Shown here in pieces: positions 20,438 through 31,568 of a stretch of DNA of 64,000 nt. Both the position numbers and the translations under genes were made by a program. This DNA comes from Salvia splendens (lineage: Eukaryota; Streptophyta; Magnoliopsida; Lamiales; Lamiaceae), in the NCBI RefSeq assembly GCF_004379255.2, contig NC_056040.1, positions 3,638,257-3,702,256 on the forward strand, given 5' to 3'. Below the pieces are notes generated by a model, which ran no database searches, was not told the DNA's origin, and saw nothing but the letters and a program-made list of their open reading frames with translations. Each line of letters starts with the position of its first letter. Positions within the stretch are counted from its first letter, which is position 1.

Positions 20438-22575
20438 ATGTCAGCTGCCGCCGCCCGCCCCCTCGTCACCGTGCAGTCGCTGGAGAGCGACATGGCCACC
20501 GACGCCAATTCCGTTCCCCTCCCCGATGTCATGAAGGCGGCGATCCGACCGGATATTGTCACCTTCGTCCACGGCCAGATCTCGAAGAACGCTCGCCAGC
20601 CCTACGCCGTCTCCAAGCGCGCCGGCCACCAGACCTCCGCCGAATCGTGGGGAACCGGCCGCGCCGTGTCGCGTATCCCCCGTGTCGCCGGAGGCGGAAC
20701 GCACCGCGCCGGTCAGGGAGCCTTCGGCAACATGTGCCGCGGAGGCCGCATGTTCGCGCCGACGAAGATCTGGCGCCGCTGGCACAGGCAGGTGAACGTG
20801 ACGCAGAAGCGCCACGCCGTCGTATCGGCGATCGCCGCTTCCGCAGTTCCGTCGCTGGTGCTGGCTCGCGGCCACAAAATTGAGGAGGTGCCGGAGCTGC
20901 CGTTGGTCGTCTCTGACGCCGCTGAGGCTGTGGAGAAGACCAGCGCGGCGCTGAAGGTTTTGAAGCAGATCGGAGCTCATCCAGATGCGGAGAAGGCCAA
21001 GGATAGCCAGGCAATTAGGGCTGGAAAGGGTAAAGCACGTAACCGCAGATATGTTTCCAGGAAGGGGCCGCTTGTTGTGTACGGAAACGAGGGGGCAAAA
21101 CTCGTCAAAGCTTTCAGGAACATTCCTGGAGTTGAGATTGCTCATGTTTCTCGCCTCAATTTACTGAAATTGGCACCAGGAGGACACATCGGAAGGTTTA
21201 TCATCTGGACCAAGTCTGCGTTCCAGCAGCTCGATGCGATTTACGGAACCTTTGACAAGCTTTCTGAGAAGAAGAACGGGTATGTTCTTCCGAGGGCTAA
21301 AATGGTCAATGCTGACCTAGCTAGAATCATCAATTCCGACGAGGTTCAGTCTGTAGTAGCCCCAATCAAGAAGGAGGTAAAGAGGGCGCCACTAAAAAAG
21401 AACCCTCTGAAAAATTTAGGTGTCATGCTTAAGCTTAACCCTTACGCCAAGGCTGCTAAGAGGATGGCCCTTTTGGCGGAGGCGCAGAGGGTTAAGGCCA
21501 AACAGGATAAGCTTGATAAGAAGAGGAAACCAATCACTAAGGTAAATCCAATTCTGTGTTTCAATAATGTATTTCATCCACGAACTTGTTATGCATTTGT
21601 CAGTTTTTCAATGAAGCATGATTCTGTTCCAACTTCCCTATTGCACATTGTCTTATTCAAATCCTTGCTATGTCATCTTTATGCTACATTTTGTTTTGCT
21701 ATATGTTGAGCTGAAAGAATGACCTTGAAGGAAACATTGCTATTTGGTAGTACTATTATTTCTGTTTGCCTTCGTTTGTTTTAGATATAGCATATTATAT
21801 CTGGTTCCGGGAGTTGGAGATGTGTTACAGTTTAGGCTTGTTATCAATTTGATATCACCTTGAATGAAACATTATTACTTTGTTAAGTATCATTTCTGTT
21901 TGCCTTGTTTTAGCTTTAGCATATTGTAGCTTGGTTTGGAGATGTGTTTAAGCTTAGGTTTGTTGTCAGTCTGATATCACCTTGAAGGAAATATTAGTAT
22001 TTGTTTGGTACTTATTTCTGCCTACGTTATTCTTCTGTAGTTGTTGTAGTAAATTGTGTCTGGGTCATGTAGGAGATGTTTTTCAGCTTAGGCTTGATAA
22101 TATGACATGTAGATTCCTCTCGTGAATTTTATCACTACATCTGTCATCTGAATTTGGTTGCTTGTGGTTTAAGATTGTGATTTCTGTTCTAAGTCAGCCT
22201 CTATACTCTTCTGTTTCTTAGTAATTTTCAGAGGCTTTATGGTTTCTAATTGAATGTTTTCTTCAGTGATTTCTTAATTCTTGTTTGTAGAAGTATAAAT
22301 CTGAGATCCCGGGTTTATTATTATGACCCCTTTCCGATTTTGTTGATTCATTCTTCCTTGCACAAGTTTATCATATTTTAAGCAAAGCATCCTTGATGCA
22401 ACCTGGCCAGTAACTTACTCGTCTGTTGTATCTTGCTCGTTCGGTCATTTGTCTCTTGCAGGAGGAAGCTTCGGCGATCAACTCAGCTTCCAAATCCTGG
22501 TACAAGACCATGATATCAGACAGTGACTACACCGAATTCGAGAACTTCACAAAGTGGTTGGGTGCATCTCAGTAA
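20438..22575 (+). CDS. RPL4: 60S ribosomal protein L4 (uL4)
   Basis: Cytosolic large-subunit protein uL4, which lines the peptide exit tunnel. Two exons: 20438-21541 (368 codons) and 22462-22575 (37 codons plus stop), giving 405 residues, the normal plant length. The intron (21542-22461) starts GTAAAT and ends TTGCAG in phase 0. The conserved core includes [24 protein letters not shown] (first half within residues 50-75), the tunnel-loop segment [21 protein letters not shown] and the KGPLVVYG block. The C-terminal extension is Lys-rich and ends [14 protein letters not shown]-rich codons and telo-boxes upstream fit a highly expressed translation gene. The first-exon frame runs 168 nt into the intron before a stop, which is why a naive reading gives a longer first part. 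Confidence 0.97.
21721..22095 (+). repeat. Diverged tandem repeat inside the RPL4 intron
   Basis: Three diverged copies of about 120-130 bp follow one another. Each begins near CACCTTGAAGGAAA or GACCTTGAAGGAAACATT and contains TTTCTGTTTGCCT, TTTAGCATATTGTA and GAGATGTGTTTAAGCTTAGG variants. The copies are clearly related but not identical, implying old duplication within the intron. Confidence 0.65.
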
Positions 22576-23071
22576 TTGAAATATTAATTTCAGTCTGTTA
22601 TAGTCTTTATGTTAATCTTGAACTCAGTTGCTTTCGGGCTCTTGCTGCAAAAATTTTGGTTTAGACACTATTTCGAGTTTTGTTTACCTTATTACTATTA
22701 TCGTGTGATTACTATTATTTGCATCCTTTTATCCTCAATTTTATTTATATTATTATTGCATTCTATTATTGTATTGAATTTTTATGATTTCATAAAGAAC
22801 TTTAGTGTCTGTATTTATATTAATTTATATACATACTTATTCAATAATTCATTTTATAGTAAGATACTCTACTATTATACGGAAATAATTATTATATTCT
22901 TTAATTTTTACCTTTAAGGTAAATCTGGGAGGATATTAATTGGATGAAATAATATTTCAAACTCTTTCCTAAACAAAATCATCTGTCCTACCTTAATTTG
23001 GTCCCCAAATTCATTTGTAAATATTTATAAATGTATTCTATAATTCAGTATGAAGGTAAGATTAAAGTATA
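22576..23071. other. RPL4 3' region and intergenic
   Basis: The first 200 bp are probably 3' untranslated sequence. The rest is AT-rich with no gene seen. Confidence 0.5.
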
Positions 23072-23260
23072 CCCCTCCGTCCCTATCATGTGTCATATTT
23101 TTTCATTTTTGGCCGTCTCTTATTGATTGTTCCACTTCATTTTTACTATTTTTGTTAGTATATCTCATATTCCACAAATTCATTTTTCAATCTATATTTT
23201 TTTATATTTCTTAAAACTGATGCTAGGTAAAGTGGGACACATATTGAGGGAAGGAGGGAA
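23072..23260. mobile_element. Stowaway-type MITE
   Basis: Starts CCCCTCCGTCCC after TA (23070-23071) and ends AAGGAGGGAA before TA (23261-23262), with AAAGTGGGACACAT inside the right arm. 189 bp, non-coding. Confidence 0.6.
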
Positions 23261-23267
23261 TATTAGT

Positions 23268-24315
23268 CTAGGGGTGTGCATTCAGTTATCGGTTCAGTTT
23301 TTTTGTCTAAACCGAACCGAACCCAAAAAATTGAATTTGTGGGAAAATTGGAACCAAACCGAAATCGAAAACCGAAAAATCGAACTAAAAAAATCAAATT
23401 AAACCGAAAAACATAAATTGTATGGAATTTCAACCAAAAACTGAAATTGCATGAAAAAACCGAAAAACCGAAATTGTATAAAAAAACCAAAAACCGAAAA
23501 AAAAAGAAATCACAAAACTATAGCATGTTTAACATCCATCAACAAACAAAATGTAAATCAACATCAATATCATCAACCAAAATAAAAATTTCATACTATT
23601 CTCTAATAACTGTCCACTCTTCAATATCTTTGAAGTTTCAAATTCTTCTTTCCAAGTTCCTTTTTCTAGATGGAAACTTAAATTGAGGACATATCTTAGA
23701 AACAAAGTGTTGAAAACACTCCCCTTCAACAAACTCAAAAGGCAACTCATCAACAATTATCATTAAAGCTAAAGCCTTCTCAATCTTCTCTTGATCAAAA
23801 TTCCAAGTATCAAGAGAAGAACTTTGGCCAAATCTTTTGTCCATAGTTTTCTATTTTTTTCATCTCCTTTGTCATCCTCATGGGGAGTAACTTCAATTAC
23901 ATTGTTTTCAATGTTATCTCCAATGGCTTGTCTTTCATTATTCAACATCTACAAAGAAGAAAGATTTAGAAAATTATTACATTAAATTGTAAATTGGAGA
24001 AAATTATAACATTAATACCCAATCATTTCACTCAATTTCACCATATGAAGTTCAACAATCAATTATTGAAAATTACCACACTCAATTTCACCCCTTGACA
24101 ATGCATAACAATTAATTATAGAAAATTAAACAAACTGTATCAGAAATTTTTAACATTCAATTCAACATGCTATGAAATTACACACTATATCAGAACATTA
24201 AACACTCAAATTTCATTGTATTAGAAAATTAAATTCCCAATTTCACTGTATAAAAAATTACACTCAACTTTGAATATGAGTAGGAGATTTTACCTTCTTT
24301 TTGAGCGGCATGGAT
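23268..24315 (-). mobile_element. hAT-type transposon remnant
   Basis: The left edge, TAGGGGTGTGCATTCAGTTA, resembles the common hAT terminus, followed by a CCGAA-rich subterminal block (23297-23480). On the minus strand, pieces of a hAT (RICESLEEPER-like) transposase N-terminus are readable. MLNNERQAIGDNIEN ... DLAKV (about 23950-23800) is followed, after a frame change, by KIEKALALMIIVDELPFEFV ... FPSRKRN (about 23795-23650). A possible first exon, MPLKKK with a GT donor, is at about 24311-24295. The hAT dimerisation domain and catalytic region are missing. No right terminus was identified. Confidence 0.6.
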
Positions 24316-24822
24316 GGTTGAGGGGGAGGCCACGAGTCGTTGGGTGGAGTGGCGTCGACGTGGAGACTGGAGGCGACGGGCTACACTCTGGAGCACGGCT
24401 GGAAGATGGAGGCGACGGGGTGTAGAAGAGTTGGAGGCGGCGGGGTGGAGAAGAGATGGAGAGGATGCGACGGGGTGGAGAAGAGATGGAGGCGAGGTGG
24501 AGAAGAGATGGAGAATCTGGATTTTGGAGAGGAGGCGGAACCGCTAAAGGAGAAAATTAGGGTTAGAGTCTTTTCTGTCGTAGAAGCTACCGAGCAGCTT
24601 CAAGACGCTATATCATTGATTCTGTCGAGCTACTATATCGGCATCGACGCTGAGGTGGCGTGGAAGAACTGCAGCAGGTCTGTGCTGAACGGGTGGGGCG
24701 AAATCCAGGACGCTTGTGGAGCATGTGTTGATCAGCCGAGCCAGATCTGAGGGATTTATCGACTCGTGCCTTGATGGTCTGGATAAGGTCGAATCCACGG
24801 CTGCTGGTGAAGTTAGAGCTAA
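24316..24822 (+). pseudogene. Purine-rich repeats and an unidentified coding fragment
   Basis: 24316-24520 is a G/A-rich run of imperfect CGGGGTGGAGAAGAGATGGA repeats. From about 24520 a coding-like stretch reads EATEQLQDAISLILSSYYIG, then AEVAWKNCSRSVLNGWGEI, and continues after a frame change as DSCLDGLDKVESTAAGEVRAK until the Harbinger element begins at 24823. It is cut by the transposon and frame-broken. I do not recognise the family; it is probably a captured or truncated gene piece. Confidence 0.35.
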
Positions 24823-24875
24823 GAGCATCCACAATGGCGCCCGTCCCGGCGGAATTCCGGCCGGCGTGCCGGAGT

Positions 24876-25410
24876 TGTTGGATATTTTAGTGTAATTGGA
24901 TTAACTTGATTGATCAATATGATCATAATGAGACATCAAAAAAGTTGGAAGTGCGGAGTGCACACTTGTTTGAATTCGTTATGATTGGACAGGGGTTCAG
25001 GGGCAGCGCCCCCGAGAGCGGGGTCCAAAGGGCAGAGCCCCTGGCTGGGGTCGATAATTTCCGATAATTGAAGGACTAATTTGCAATTTCCATTAAAGTT
25101 GCTATACATATATCTTCATCAGGAAATGTAATTTTCGATAATTGAAGGACTAATTTGCAATTTTAGAAACCCGCCAAAAAACAGTTAAAATCGGTTAACT
25201 GATGAAGAGACGCGATGCTTCGTTTCTGCATCTTCTTATTGATCATTTTCGGTTCTAAGATCTTATCGAGTAATCAACATACGAATCTTCTACAAACCTG
25301 AATTGTATCTGATCAGATGTTGGTAGAACCACTAAATTGGTTTGATCTGAAAGTGTTTCACGCCTTTCAGGATATACAGATTGTTCACATTTTGTTTAAA
25401 CTCCTTAACA
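24876..25410. mobile_element. Solo LTR nested in the Harbinger element
   Basis: 535 bp from TGTTGGATATTTTAG to AACTCCTTAACA, with TGTT...AACA ends. It is flanked by a perfect 5-bp duplication GGAGT (24871-24875 and 25411-25415). No internal retrotransposon sequence is present, so this is the product of LTR-LTR recombination. The TGTTGGA start suggests a Ty1/copia element, but lineage cannot be assigned from an LTR alone. A direct repeat (TCGATAATTGAAGGACTAAT type) occurs twice inside. Confidence 0.85.
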
Positions 25411-25660
25411 GGAGTTCCGCGCGGGACGTCTGCCATTGCGCAGCGGTGACGCGGATACGGACGTCCGCTATGGACACCGGAGTTCCGCGGCGTTCCCGGT
25501 ACGCCCGCCATTGCGTTGACCCCACGGACGTCCGCGCGGACGTCCCGATTATTTTATATTTTTTTCGAAAATTCTATAAATACGTCTCGTTAAACTTCAT
25601 TTCATTCGCACCACTTGTATTAACGAGTATCTTTCTCTACGTTTCTTTTATATATCCAGA

Positions 25661-26998
25661 ATGGTTGGTAGTGGTAGTGGTAGTGGCTTTGGTGCGGGCG
25701 GTAGCGGTGCGGGTGGTAGTGGTGGAGGGTATGATGACATAATGAGGCGAATTCATGCACGTGTGCGGGAGGCAGCGGAGAGGGATATACATGTGGCCTT
25801 GGCGCCGGCGGTACCTTGCCCCATCCATCGTCGATCTATAGTACCCCGGGACCACCTCGCTGCACATCGTCGGTTGTACGAGGATTACTTCGCTCCAGAG
25901 CCACGATTTGGGAAGAACATGTTCCGGCGACGTTTTAGGATGCATCGTCCTCTCTTTCTGCGTATCGTGGGCGCTTTAGAGCGTCGATACGGGTATTTCA
26001 TGGTGCGGGAGGATGCGGGCGGTAAACCCGGCCACACTCCGATTCAGAAGTGCACTGCCGCAATCAGGCAGTTGGCATACGGAGGCGCGACTGACATGTT
26101 CGATGAGTACCTCCACATCGGCGAGACAACAGCCCGCGATTGCCTAAAGTATTTTTGTCAGGGCGTTAGGGAGATATTCGGGGATAGGTATCTTCGGAAG
26201 CCTACCCCAGAAGATTGTCAAGCTTTGCTGGATATGCACGGGACTCAGCACGGGTTTCCAGGGATGCTAGGCAGCATAGATTGTATGCATTAGGAGTGGA
26301 AGAACTGCCCCGCTGCCTGGAAAGGGGTGTACACTACGGGTTTCAAGGGCAAGAATCACACGATAATCCTTGAAGCGGTAGCTGACTACCGGCTGTGGAT
26401 TTGGCATGCCTATTTTGGAGTAGCCAGGTCGAACAACGACATCAACGTCCTCCAGTCGTCGCCCCTTTTCAACGACCAGTGCATGGGCGTCGGTCCGGCG
26501 GTCAGTTTCGTTGCCAATGGCAACCAGCACAACATGGGCTATTATTTGGCTGGTGGGATATACCCTATGTGGCCCATCTTTTTGAAGACGATCAAATGCC
26601 CAACAGAAGAAAAGAAGGTATATTTTGCGGGTCGTCAGGAGGCAGCGCGCAAGGATGTGGAGCGGGCATTTGATGTGCTCCAGGCTCGATGGGCGGCAGT
26701 GAAGGGTCCATCACGGCTGTGGTATGCTGACAGCATCGCCGATATGATGTACGCATGTATTATCATGCATAACATGATTGTCGAAGATAAAGGTCCAGCA
26801 CTGACGGATTGGACCAATGATGGTGTTGATGCTGCAGGTCCAAGCCACGGCGTGGCCACCGGCAATGTACGTATGGGGATACCCCATGAAGAGGTCGAGC
26901 GAGTCCGTGCATTTGCCGACATGCGCCAAAAACAAGCTCATATTCGACTCCAGAACGATATAATTGAAGAAGTATGGCAGCGGATGAGTCGTCGTTGA
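25661..26998 (+). pseudogene. Harbinger transposase with one internal stop
   Basis: Transposase of the HARBI1/DDE_Tnp_4 type, about 445 codons, reading MVGSGSGSGFGAGGSG at its start (a Gly/Ser-rich leader found also in the relative at 33401-34611). The first catalytic Asp lies in MLGSIDCMH (about 26268-26290). The next codon, Trp in the family (MHW), is TAG here at 26291-26293. Downstream the frame is open again, with the second Asp in RSNNDINVL and Glu in VERAFDVLQ, and a normal C-terminal tail to the stop at 26996-26998. The single nonsense change is the only lesion I see. The copy therefore is recently inactivated or needs readthrough. Confidence 0.88.
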
Positions 26999-27288
26999 TG
27001 TAATTTGTATTTATTGAAGTTTACTTTTTTTAGTTTTTTTTGTTGAAATGTACCTTTCTTTTTTTTATTTAATGAAATTTTTATTCCGTAATCATGACGA
27101 AATTTTAATTCCGTAAATTGTTTAATTTGGTGAATTTGTGAATTTTTATTATTGTGGGAAGTCCGTCGAGATGTCCTTGGGGATGTCCGCCACTGTGCAG
27201 GGAAAGTCCTTATGACGTGGCAGAAGGTGTTTTTTAGATGTCTGTGGGGATGTCCGTCGGGACATCCGCACCACTGTGGATGCTCTAA

Positions 27289-27889
27289 GGTGCTTCTAGC
27301 TAAGGTGTACCTCAGCGGCAGAGGAGCCTTTCTCACCACCTACCATGAAGAGATTTGGAACAGAGTAGTCATCTCTACTTCGGACATAATTTTGGGAAAT
27401 CTCATATAAATTATTTTTATGTGGGCTGCAGTTGTTTTTTTTGGTTGTTAATTACTAAAAGTTTATAATAGTGTAAAAAGTTTGTGAGAACGGACAACAA
27501 ATTTTGTACTGGATAAATAAGTATCACACCCCTTTCTTTATATTTTTACGAATGAAATTTACAGGCCGTGTCACGATGAAGTGTCACAGTCCTTTCTTGA
27601 TTTACATAACGCACATTGCACATGACAATATAGCATTAGTGGTAGATCTTTATGACCAAACCACGTTAACCTGTGTCTTGTTTTCGTGCACATATAATTG
27701 AGTAGACTGTTTGATTCTAATGTCGAATCATAACAAGTTGTTGCATTTATGAGAAGGGCTTGACCATCATAGCACAATCCAAGTCAAAGGCTCTATTATG
27801 AAATTCACCGAAAAGAATAACTAATGCAGCTCAAAGATCACTCATCACAGCCCCCGTCGGAGTAGTCACTACTAGAAGCCAAACCAAGA
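27289..27889. other. Intergenic, no gene seen
   Basis: Between the Harbinger end and the SINE. Several short open frames exist on both strands, but none has recognisable domains or coding bias. Confidence 0.45.
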
Positions 27890-27904
27890 AGTTCAAGAAT
27901 AATT

Positions 27905-28000
27905 CAAGCGGTAGAGAGGTTAATAATGTCTGAGGACAAAGGTCTCGAGTTCGAGTCCTTCATGGCGCGACCTTTAAATTTATGTTCCATAAAAAAAAAA
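27905..28000 (+). mobile_element. Short SINE with 15-bp target duplication
   Basis: A 96-bp insert starting CAAGCGGTAGAGAGG and ending in an A-run (AAAAAAAAAA). It is flanked by perfect 15-bp copies of AGTTCAAGAATAATT (27890-27904 and 28001-28015). GGTAGAGAGGTT resembles a Pol III A box and CGAGTTCGAGTCC a B box, so it is a tRNA-derived SINE mobilised by LINE machinery. Confidence 0.85.
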
Positions 28001-28015
28001 AGTTCAAGAATAATT

Positions 28016-28811
28016 TGAATAAATTGATTCGAAAAATGTTAACCTAAATATGCATAGACCTACCACCTATCTATCAATATATAAAGGGACAGTTTTTTGG
28101 GATGTCATGTAGCACATTTTGAGCGGGAAAACTATCTATTGGGCAAACAAAAAGGCAAGAAGTCCAAGACATTTATATAGACACAATATTAATTGAATCT
28201 GCATTTTTGTGGACTGATTTTCTGAATTTTGATTGCAGCATAGCATGGTGCTTGGAATCCGGCGACAGCTCCGACGAGAGGGCGGCAGGCTGAGGGAGAC
28301 GGGGCGGCGGCAGCAAGGCGGCGGCTGGCCGAGAGGATACGAGGGATCTGAACGAGAGAGATGGGAGGAAAGTTGAGAAGACGAAAAAGAAGAAGAAGAG
28401 GAGAGAGAAGTACGGCGGCGTCAACGGATTCATTCAAAGATCCGATTTCGATTTATACTCCAATTATTAGAACCTGATGTAGGAAACTAAATAGGGAGAA
28501 AGGCGATAATATAATTATACATTTGAAAATCGAAACGTTACTCATTGCACATAAATACATTTATCACCAATATTAATGCTAATTAACGCTTTGCATCACC
28601 AAAAAACTTTTTATTTCAGATTCTACTTCTAATTTCCTTTTGAGATTTTTTTACATGCACATAGGATAGGATAGTAAGTATGTGGTAGTATGATAATTAA
28701 TTATTAAGTTGTAAATGTAATTTAGTATTCTTTAATACGATTATTATAAAGTTATTTTATTTTATTTTATTATAATATTCATAATGACATACTTATTATG
28801 TTTATTAAGTA
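28016..28811. other. Intergenic, no certain gene
   Basis: A GC- and purine-rich block (28255-28430, CGGCGG and GAAGAAG runs) gives overlapping open frames on the minus strand. They begin MNESVDAAVLL but consist of low-complexity Leu/Pro/Ser and look like composition artefacts. The remainder is AT-rich. Confidence 0.4.
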
Positions 28812-29027
28812 CTCCTCCGTTCCCAAAGAGTATGAACATTTGGTTCGGCACGGATTTTAATGCATAACTGGAAAAGTAAGACAGATAGAAAAAAACTTTT
28901 TAAATTATTATTAGTGGAGAATAAGTCTCACCTCATTAGAGATAAATGAGTTTCTAAAATTAAAAAGTTCATACTTTTCAGGAACGGACTTAAAAGGAAA
29001 TAGTTCATACTTTTTAAGGACTGAGGA
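28812..29027. mobile_element. Stowaway-type MITE, degenerate right end
   Basis: Starts CTCCTCCGTTCCCAAAGAG after TA. The interior (TATGAACATTTGGTTCGG ... GTTCATACTTTT) is an inverted repeat, and the right end, AAGGACTGAGGA, is eroded. About 216 bp. Confidence 0.6.
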
Positions 29028-29165
29028 ATTAATTAGTATAACTGTTACAAATTTATAACTTTTACTTTATAATTCAAAATTTATTTTATAAAATACTTAC
29101 ATGACTCAGGCATTCCCGAGGGAAAACATGCCAACTATCATAATGGAGGGGTTTCAAGTATAATA

Positions 29166-29417
29166 CTCTCTTCATCCCACTTTAAGAGTCTCATTTGAGT
29201 TCGGCATGAGTTTTATGAACTATAAAGTAAACTTGGTGAAAAAAAATGATGGAATGTGGGTCCTACTTTTATATATTAGCTTTATAATAAACTGTGAATA
29301 AATAAAAGTTAGTGAAATGTTGGGTCTATTGCCATTTATGGAATTTTCTAACTGGGACTCCTAAAGTGTGACACCCAAAAATGGTAAACCGGGACTCCTA
29401 AAGTGGGACGGAGGCAG
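29166..29417. mobile_element. Stowaway-type MITE
   Basis: Starts CTCTCTTCATCCCACTTTAA after TA and ends CTAAAGTGGGACGGAGGCAG before TA (29418-29419). The arms are inverted copies around GAGTCTCATTTGAGTTCGG. The GGGACTCCTAAAGTG segment occurs twice near the right end. 252 bp. Confidence 0.7.
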
Positions 29418-30869
29418 TAATATTTTTTTCTCATTTTAGTTGATTAATTGAGAATGTTAAGTTAATAATTTAACATTAAAAATATAATAATAAATTTACT
29501 TTATTAAATTATTAAAAGTGTAATCGCGTACATAACCTTTGGTCTCTTCTTTTTGTTAAGTTGGAGCACGTTAGTATCATTTTTTCGGCATTACAGTTTT
29601 GAGAAAAATAAAAATGCTTATATCAGTTAAATAAATTATACATAACGTTTGGCACATTCTCTTTGTTAAGTTATTTTAAAACAATATCAAGTATGATTTT
29701 TTTACGGGAATTCATAATTATTTATATTTATTGCGATTATGTGAATTTTTCATTAAAAATTGGTTTCTTAAACAATTACGTAACTAAAGTGTTTGTATTA
29801 AATATGATACTACTGACCAATTTAGGTATCAAAATTAATAGTACTAGGGATCATTATTCTTTTTGTATAAAGTATATAAAATGATATTTTTTTTAATTGT
29901 TTACAATTTGTATTCATTACTTATAATTGAGTTGATTTTATTTATTTCTACTAGATAAGGTACTGTTTTTTATGGCTTTGAGTTATATTTTTTTTTACTT
30001 TTCAAAATATTATGTTTATGAATATTATGATGTATTGAATTTAATTTTGATGAAAGTGAATTTATTCGTTCAAATAATTTTCTCTCTTTTTTATTGTATT
30101 TAGGAATACATTTTCATTTATTTGTATATCTTATTCTATTTAATTCACGCATGTCCTTTTTTGTTATTTTTATTATTTATGTTACTACACGTATAATTAA
30201 TATTAAAATTGTATAATTCAATAGTATGTTGGATATGGAATGTTTTATTACAAAGGGTTGAGAGAAAATTGTATAAATCAATACTCTGTTTGTTGTTGTT
30301 TATAATGTTTTTAATTATTTATAATCTTATTAATATTATTTTTAATTAATTCATATTCTTAAAAGAAATATATTTTTATATTATTTTTAATATATCTTTA
30401 TTTTAATCTATTAAACTGTAAATATATCATTCATTAATATAACGCTAGTTTGTTATGCAGGTTTAAGTACATCTTTACATGCAAGTAAGCTATAAATGGA
30501 AGATGAATGAGGAGAATAATTTTAGAGCATACAACGAAGAGAATTTCGAGAATTACATATATTTCCAAAATCCCATTAAATTTTGATATTTTATTTGTTT
30601 CCTAGCACTCCACTTATTTAAAGTTCTCGGTCTCAAGCTCAACCCTATAAGTAAAAGTCAAATACAGTAACAATGTTTCTGTAGATATCACAATTCAGTG
30701 GCTATAACTAACCTTATAAAAAATGTTAAATATTATCACAATAACAAAATAAAAAATTAGTTAGCAGGTAACACGTCTTCAAAATAATTTGTCAGTACCC
30801 AACAAAAAAGAATTCCTATTTGCAAAACAAACTTCGCCATTAACGAAATTCCCTCTTGAAACCATAAGC
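29418..30869. other. AT-rich intergenic DNA and PMEI-gene upstream region
   Basis: About 1.45 kb of strongly AT-rich DNA with scattered short frames, none convincing. The final 200 bp should hold the promoter of the gene at 30870, but I see no clear TATA box at a standard distance. Confidence 0.45.
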
Positions 30870-31568
30870 ATGGAGTCGATCAACTTCGCCAAAGGCTACG
30901 GCAAAGTCAACCCCACAGAAGAATTCAACGACCCCATCCCCGCAACAAACCGCCGCCGCCGCCGCATCATCATCGCCCTCTCCCTCGCCGTCCTCCTCAC
31001 CCTCCTCATCGCCTCTCTCACCACCGTCCTCATCCGCCGCTCCGCCTCCAAATCCAACCCCTCGCAACTCGCCTCCAACTCGGCCGATTCCCTCAAAACC
31101 GTCTGTTCAGTAACTCGCTACCCCGACTCATGCCTCTCCTCGATTTCCCCCCTCAACTCGCCGCCGTCGAGCAATCCGCTCCGCTTCTTCAACCTCTCCC
31201 TCCACGCCAGCCTGCTCGAGGTCACGATCCTCAAATCGCAGCTCCCTGACGCCGAGGCGGCGATAAAGGACTGCGCCGAGCTGTTCGACGACGCGGCGAG
31301 TCAACTCGGGAACTCGGCCGAGTCGATCTGCGTGGGGCCCGGGGAGGAGGTGCTGACGGAGATGAGGGTCAGCGATTTGCAGACGTGGATAAGCGCGTCG
31401 TTGACTGATCTCGACACGTGTCTTGATGAGCTGGCGGAGATGGGATCGACGGCTGTGGGGGAGTGGAAAGTGAAGGTGCAGAGGGCTATGGAGTACATCA
31501 GTAACACCTTAGCGATTCTCAACAATATACGAAGCCTTTTTCAGAAATTCGGTCTCAAGATGCCTTGA
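30870..31568 (+). CDS. PMEI-domain membrane-anchored protein
   Basis: Intact single-exon gene of 232 residues. The ATG at 30870 (MESINFAKGYGKV) is the first in frame; the open frame upstream has only a TTG. A basic cytosolic stretch RRRRR (about 31-35) is followed by a membrane anchor (IIIALSLAVLLTLLIASLTTVLI), then a Ser-rich linker and the PMEI domain (about 78-225). The four conserved cysteines are present (CSVTRYPDSC, KDCAEL, DTCLDEL). This is the layout of the pro-region of type-I pectin methylesterases, but the frame stops before any esterase domain. It is therefore either an inhibitor protein or a PME that lost its catalytic half. Such proteins act in the secretory pathway and wall to restrain pectin de-esterification. 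GC-rich codons contrast with the AT-rich flanks. Confidence 0.85.
   Translation: MESINFAKGYGKVNPTEEFNDPIPATNRRRRRIIIALSLAVLLTLLIASLTTVLIRRSASKSNPSQLASNSADSLKTVCSVTRYPDSCLSSISPLNSPPSSNPLRFFNLSLHASLLEVTILKSQLPDAEAAIKDCAELFDDAASQLGNSAESICVGPGEEVLTEMRVSDLQTWISASLTDLDTCLDELAEMGSTAVGEWKVKVQRAMEYISNTLAILNNIRSLFQKFGLKMP

Larger units (their letters stand above)
24823..27285 (+). mobile_element. PIF/Harbinger element, second family, carrying a nested solo LTR
   Basis: Starts GAGCATCCACAATGG at 24823 and ends CCACTGTGGATGCTC at 27285, with perfect TAA duplications (24820-24822 and 27286-27288). A solo LTR interrupts its GC-rich 5' part at 24876-25410. Without that insert the element is about 1.92 kb. 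The transposase frame (25661-26998) has one internal stop. The subterminal arms are rich in GGACGTCCGC motifs. A deleted relative lies at 33401-34611. Confidence 0.88.

Noticed and set aside
20441..21145. Long minus-strand open frames opposite RPL4
   Set aside because: They are shadows of the GC-rich RPL4 exon; the plus strand encodes an unmistakable uL4 protein.
28173..28437. Two overlapping minus-strand frames of 82-86 codons
   Set aside because: Low-complexity Leu/Pro/Ser-rich translation of purine/GC-rich DNA; no domain and no neighbouring exon.
30789..30869. 27-codon upstream extension of the intact PMEI gene
   Set aside because: Starts with TTG; the first ATG is at 30870 and gives the typical short basic leader before the anchor.
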